From positions 1 through 6,127 of the forward strand of contig QNBU01000074.1 in assembly GCA_003644215.1 (NCBI GenBank): 6,127 bases of DNA, read 5' to 3'. Every line of letters begins with the position of its first letter. Position 1 is the stretch's first letter. Origin of the DNA: Planctomycetota bacterium. Its GTDB lineage: Bacteria; Planctomycetota; Phycisphaerae; Sedimentisphaerales; Anaerohalosphaeraceae. This document shows positions 5,455 to 6,127 of the stretch, one piece after another. The notes beneath the pieces were generated by a model. The model did not search any database. It saw only the letters and a program-made list of their open reading frames with translations, and was not told the origin of the DNA. Both the position numbers and the translations under genes were made by a program.

Positions 5455-5525
5455 CTTGCTTGCGATAAGAACAGTTACGGTAAACTTAGCCGAATTGTGC
5501 AAGAAAAACATGGAGAATAATCATA

Positions 5526-6020
5526 ATGAAGTTACTGTTAGTTGAAGATGTAGAAATGCTGGGGTGGCTCGGCGATATCGTTGAGGTCAAAGCCGGTTAC
5601 GCTCGTAATTATCTCGTGCCGCAGGGATTGGCGGTGGTTCCGACGAAAAAATCCATTGAATCGCTGGCCGAGGAAAAGGCCAGCCGTGCCAAGACGCGAC
5701 AGCTCGAATATGAACAGAAGGAGCAATTGGCCTCCAGCGTCGAAGGTGTCGAAGTTGTCCTTGCGGCCAAGGCGAACGACCTGGGACATTTGTTTGGTTC
5801 GGTCGCTGAACGCGATGTCGCGGAAAATTTGCGACAGCAGGGCTTTGCCGTTCAGGATGCGATGGTACAGATGCCCGATGGCCATATTAAAGACCTTGGC
5901 ACACATGAGCTTACAGTGAAGATCACACCTGATCTGAAAGCGCTGGTTCGTGTGGTTGTCGTTTCTCAGGATGAGACCGTTGACGCAATCGAAGAACAAG
6001 CAAACACAGAGCAGCAATAG
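5526..6020 (+). CDS. rplI: 50S ribosomal protein L9
   Basis: L9 is an elongated 50S protein bound to 23S rRNA near the L1 stalk, with effects on frame maintenance. The 164 aa are slightly above the usual 150. The N-terminal rRNA-binding domain has the family signature spanning 16-36, with GDIVEVKAGYARNYLVPQGL readable. A charged connecting helix runs about 41-73 (rich in Glu, Lys, Arg, Gln). The C-terminal domain follows, with FGSVAERDVAENL and HIKDLGTHELTVKI. The last 15 residues are an acidic/polar tail. ATG 5526 has GGAG (5512-5515) at 10-nt spacing. The 71-nt gap after rpsR has no terminator. Its 3' end probably overlaps the start of dnaB by 50 nt. Confidence 0.96.
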   Translation: MKLLLVEDVEMLGWLGDIVEVKAGYARNYLVPQGLAVVPTKKSIESLAEEKASRAKTRQLEYEQKEQLASSVEGVEVVLAAKANDLGHLFGSVAERDVAENLRQQGFAVQDAMVQMPDGHIKDLGTHELTVKITPDLKALVRVVVVSQDETVDAIEEQANTEQQ

Positions 6021-6127
6021 CACTTGGACCGATGCGGACTTGCAGCAGTTGCTGCAGGGTCGGAAAGTTCCCGGTTCGCCCGAAGCTGAGGCGGCGGTGT
6101 TGGGTTCGATGTTGCTGGATCGGGAGC
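5971..6127 (+). CDS. dnaB: Replicative DNA helicase DnaB, N-terminal fragment (cut by window end)
   Basis: DnaB is the hexameric helicase that unwinds DNA at the fork; only about 52 codons are visible. The frame beginning at 6025 reads WTDADLQQLLQGRKVPGSPE and continues into AEAAVLGSMLLDRE. The PxSxEAExAVLGSxLLD pattern is the start of the DnaB N-terminal domain. No stop interrupts this frame from ATG 5971, which lies in the 3' end of rplI in the +1 frame, giving 18 residues before that Trp. AGG directly precedes this ATG, so the SD is poor. In-frame alternatives are TTG 5980, with AGGATGAG at better spacing, and TTG 6040 after the rplI stop. The overlap suggests translational coupling to rplI. 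The helicase motifs lie beyond the window, and the family call rests on this short stretch plus the conserved neighbourhood. Confidence 0.8.
   Translation, partial: MRPLTQSKNKQTQSSNSTWTDADLQQLLQGRKVPGSPEAEAAVLGSMLLDRE

Noticed and set aside
5455..5503. CTTGC/GCAAG pairing in the rpsR-rplI gap as a terminator
   Set aside because: Only 5 bp closing a 39-nt loop and followed by an A-rich tract, so it is not a terminator.
1..6127. CRISPR array, transposase, toxin-antitoxin, defence or phage genes
   Set aside because: No spaced direct repeats of CRISPR size and no such protein motifs; the window is filled by housekeeping genes.

Overview
This is a conventional core-genome segment in which every protein gene lies on the + strand. 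The order is tRNA-Gln(UUG), glmU-like uridylyltransferase, prs, rplY (L25/CTC), pth, rpsF (S6), ssb, rpsR (S18), rplI (L9), and the 5' end of dnaB, which is cut by the window edge. It joins two gene orders that are well known separately in bacteria: glmU-prs-ctc-pth and rpsF-ssb-rpsR-rplI-dnaB. The protein families and intact motifs make it clearly bacterial. A member of Planctomycetota, probably Phycisphaerae, fits best. The hints are a short GlmU without an acetyltransferase domain, a PRPP synthase with a variant ribose-phosphate loop, alanine/glutamate tails on S6 and L25, weak Shine-Dalgarno (SD) sites, and a paired-hairpin intergenic repeat of a kind I recall from planctomycete genomes. 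This placement is inference from style, not from a marker gene.

Positions 1-313 contain no convincing protein gene. They start with a rho-independent terminator (3-31) for a gene left of the window, followed by a good sigma70-type promoter (42-69). The roughly 175 nt after it fold into a coherent branched rod whose two ends pair, so this may be an unannotated structured RNA. The tRNA-Gln gene (314-385) and then glmU (448) follow.

From 448 to 3827 lie precursor and translation genes: UDP-sugar nucleotidylyl transfer, PRPP supply, the 5S-rRNA-binding protein L25 and peptidyl-tRNA hydrolase. glmU and prs are separated by 3 nt and are probably translationally coupled. The other gaps are 77 and 114 nt. 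A gap of 176 nt between pth and rpsF holds a 109-bp element with 9-bp terminal inverted repeats and three internal hairpins, followed by a plausible promoter for the downstream block.

From 4004 to the end is the ribosome/replication block. S6 and S18 are partner proteins in the 30S platform, SSB and DnaB act at the replication fork, and L9 is a 50S protein. S6 carries an unusually long Ala/Glu-rich tail. A perfect four-copy octamer repeat lies just upstream of rpsR, and dnaB appears to begin inside the 3' end of rplI. No mobile genes, CRISPR array, defence system or obviously novel protein system is visible. The points worth following up are the RNA candidate, the inverted-repeat element, the truncated GlmU and the ribosomal-protein tails.
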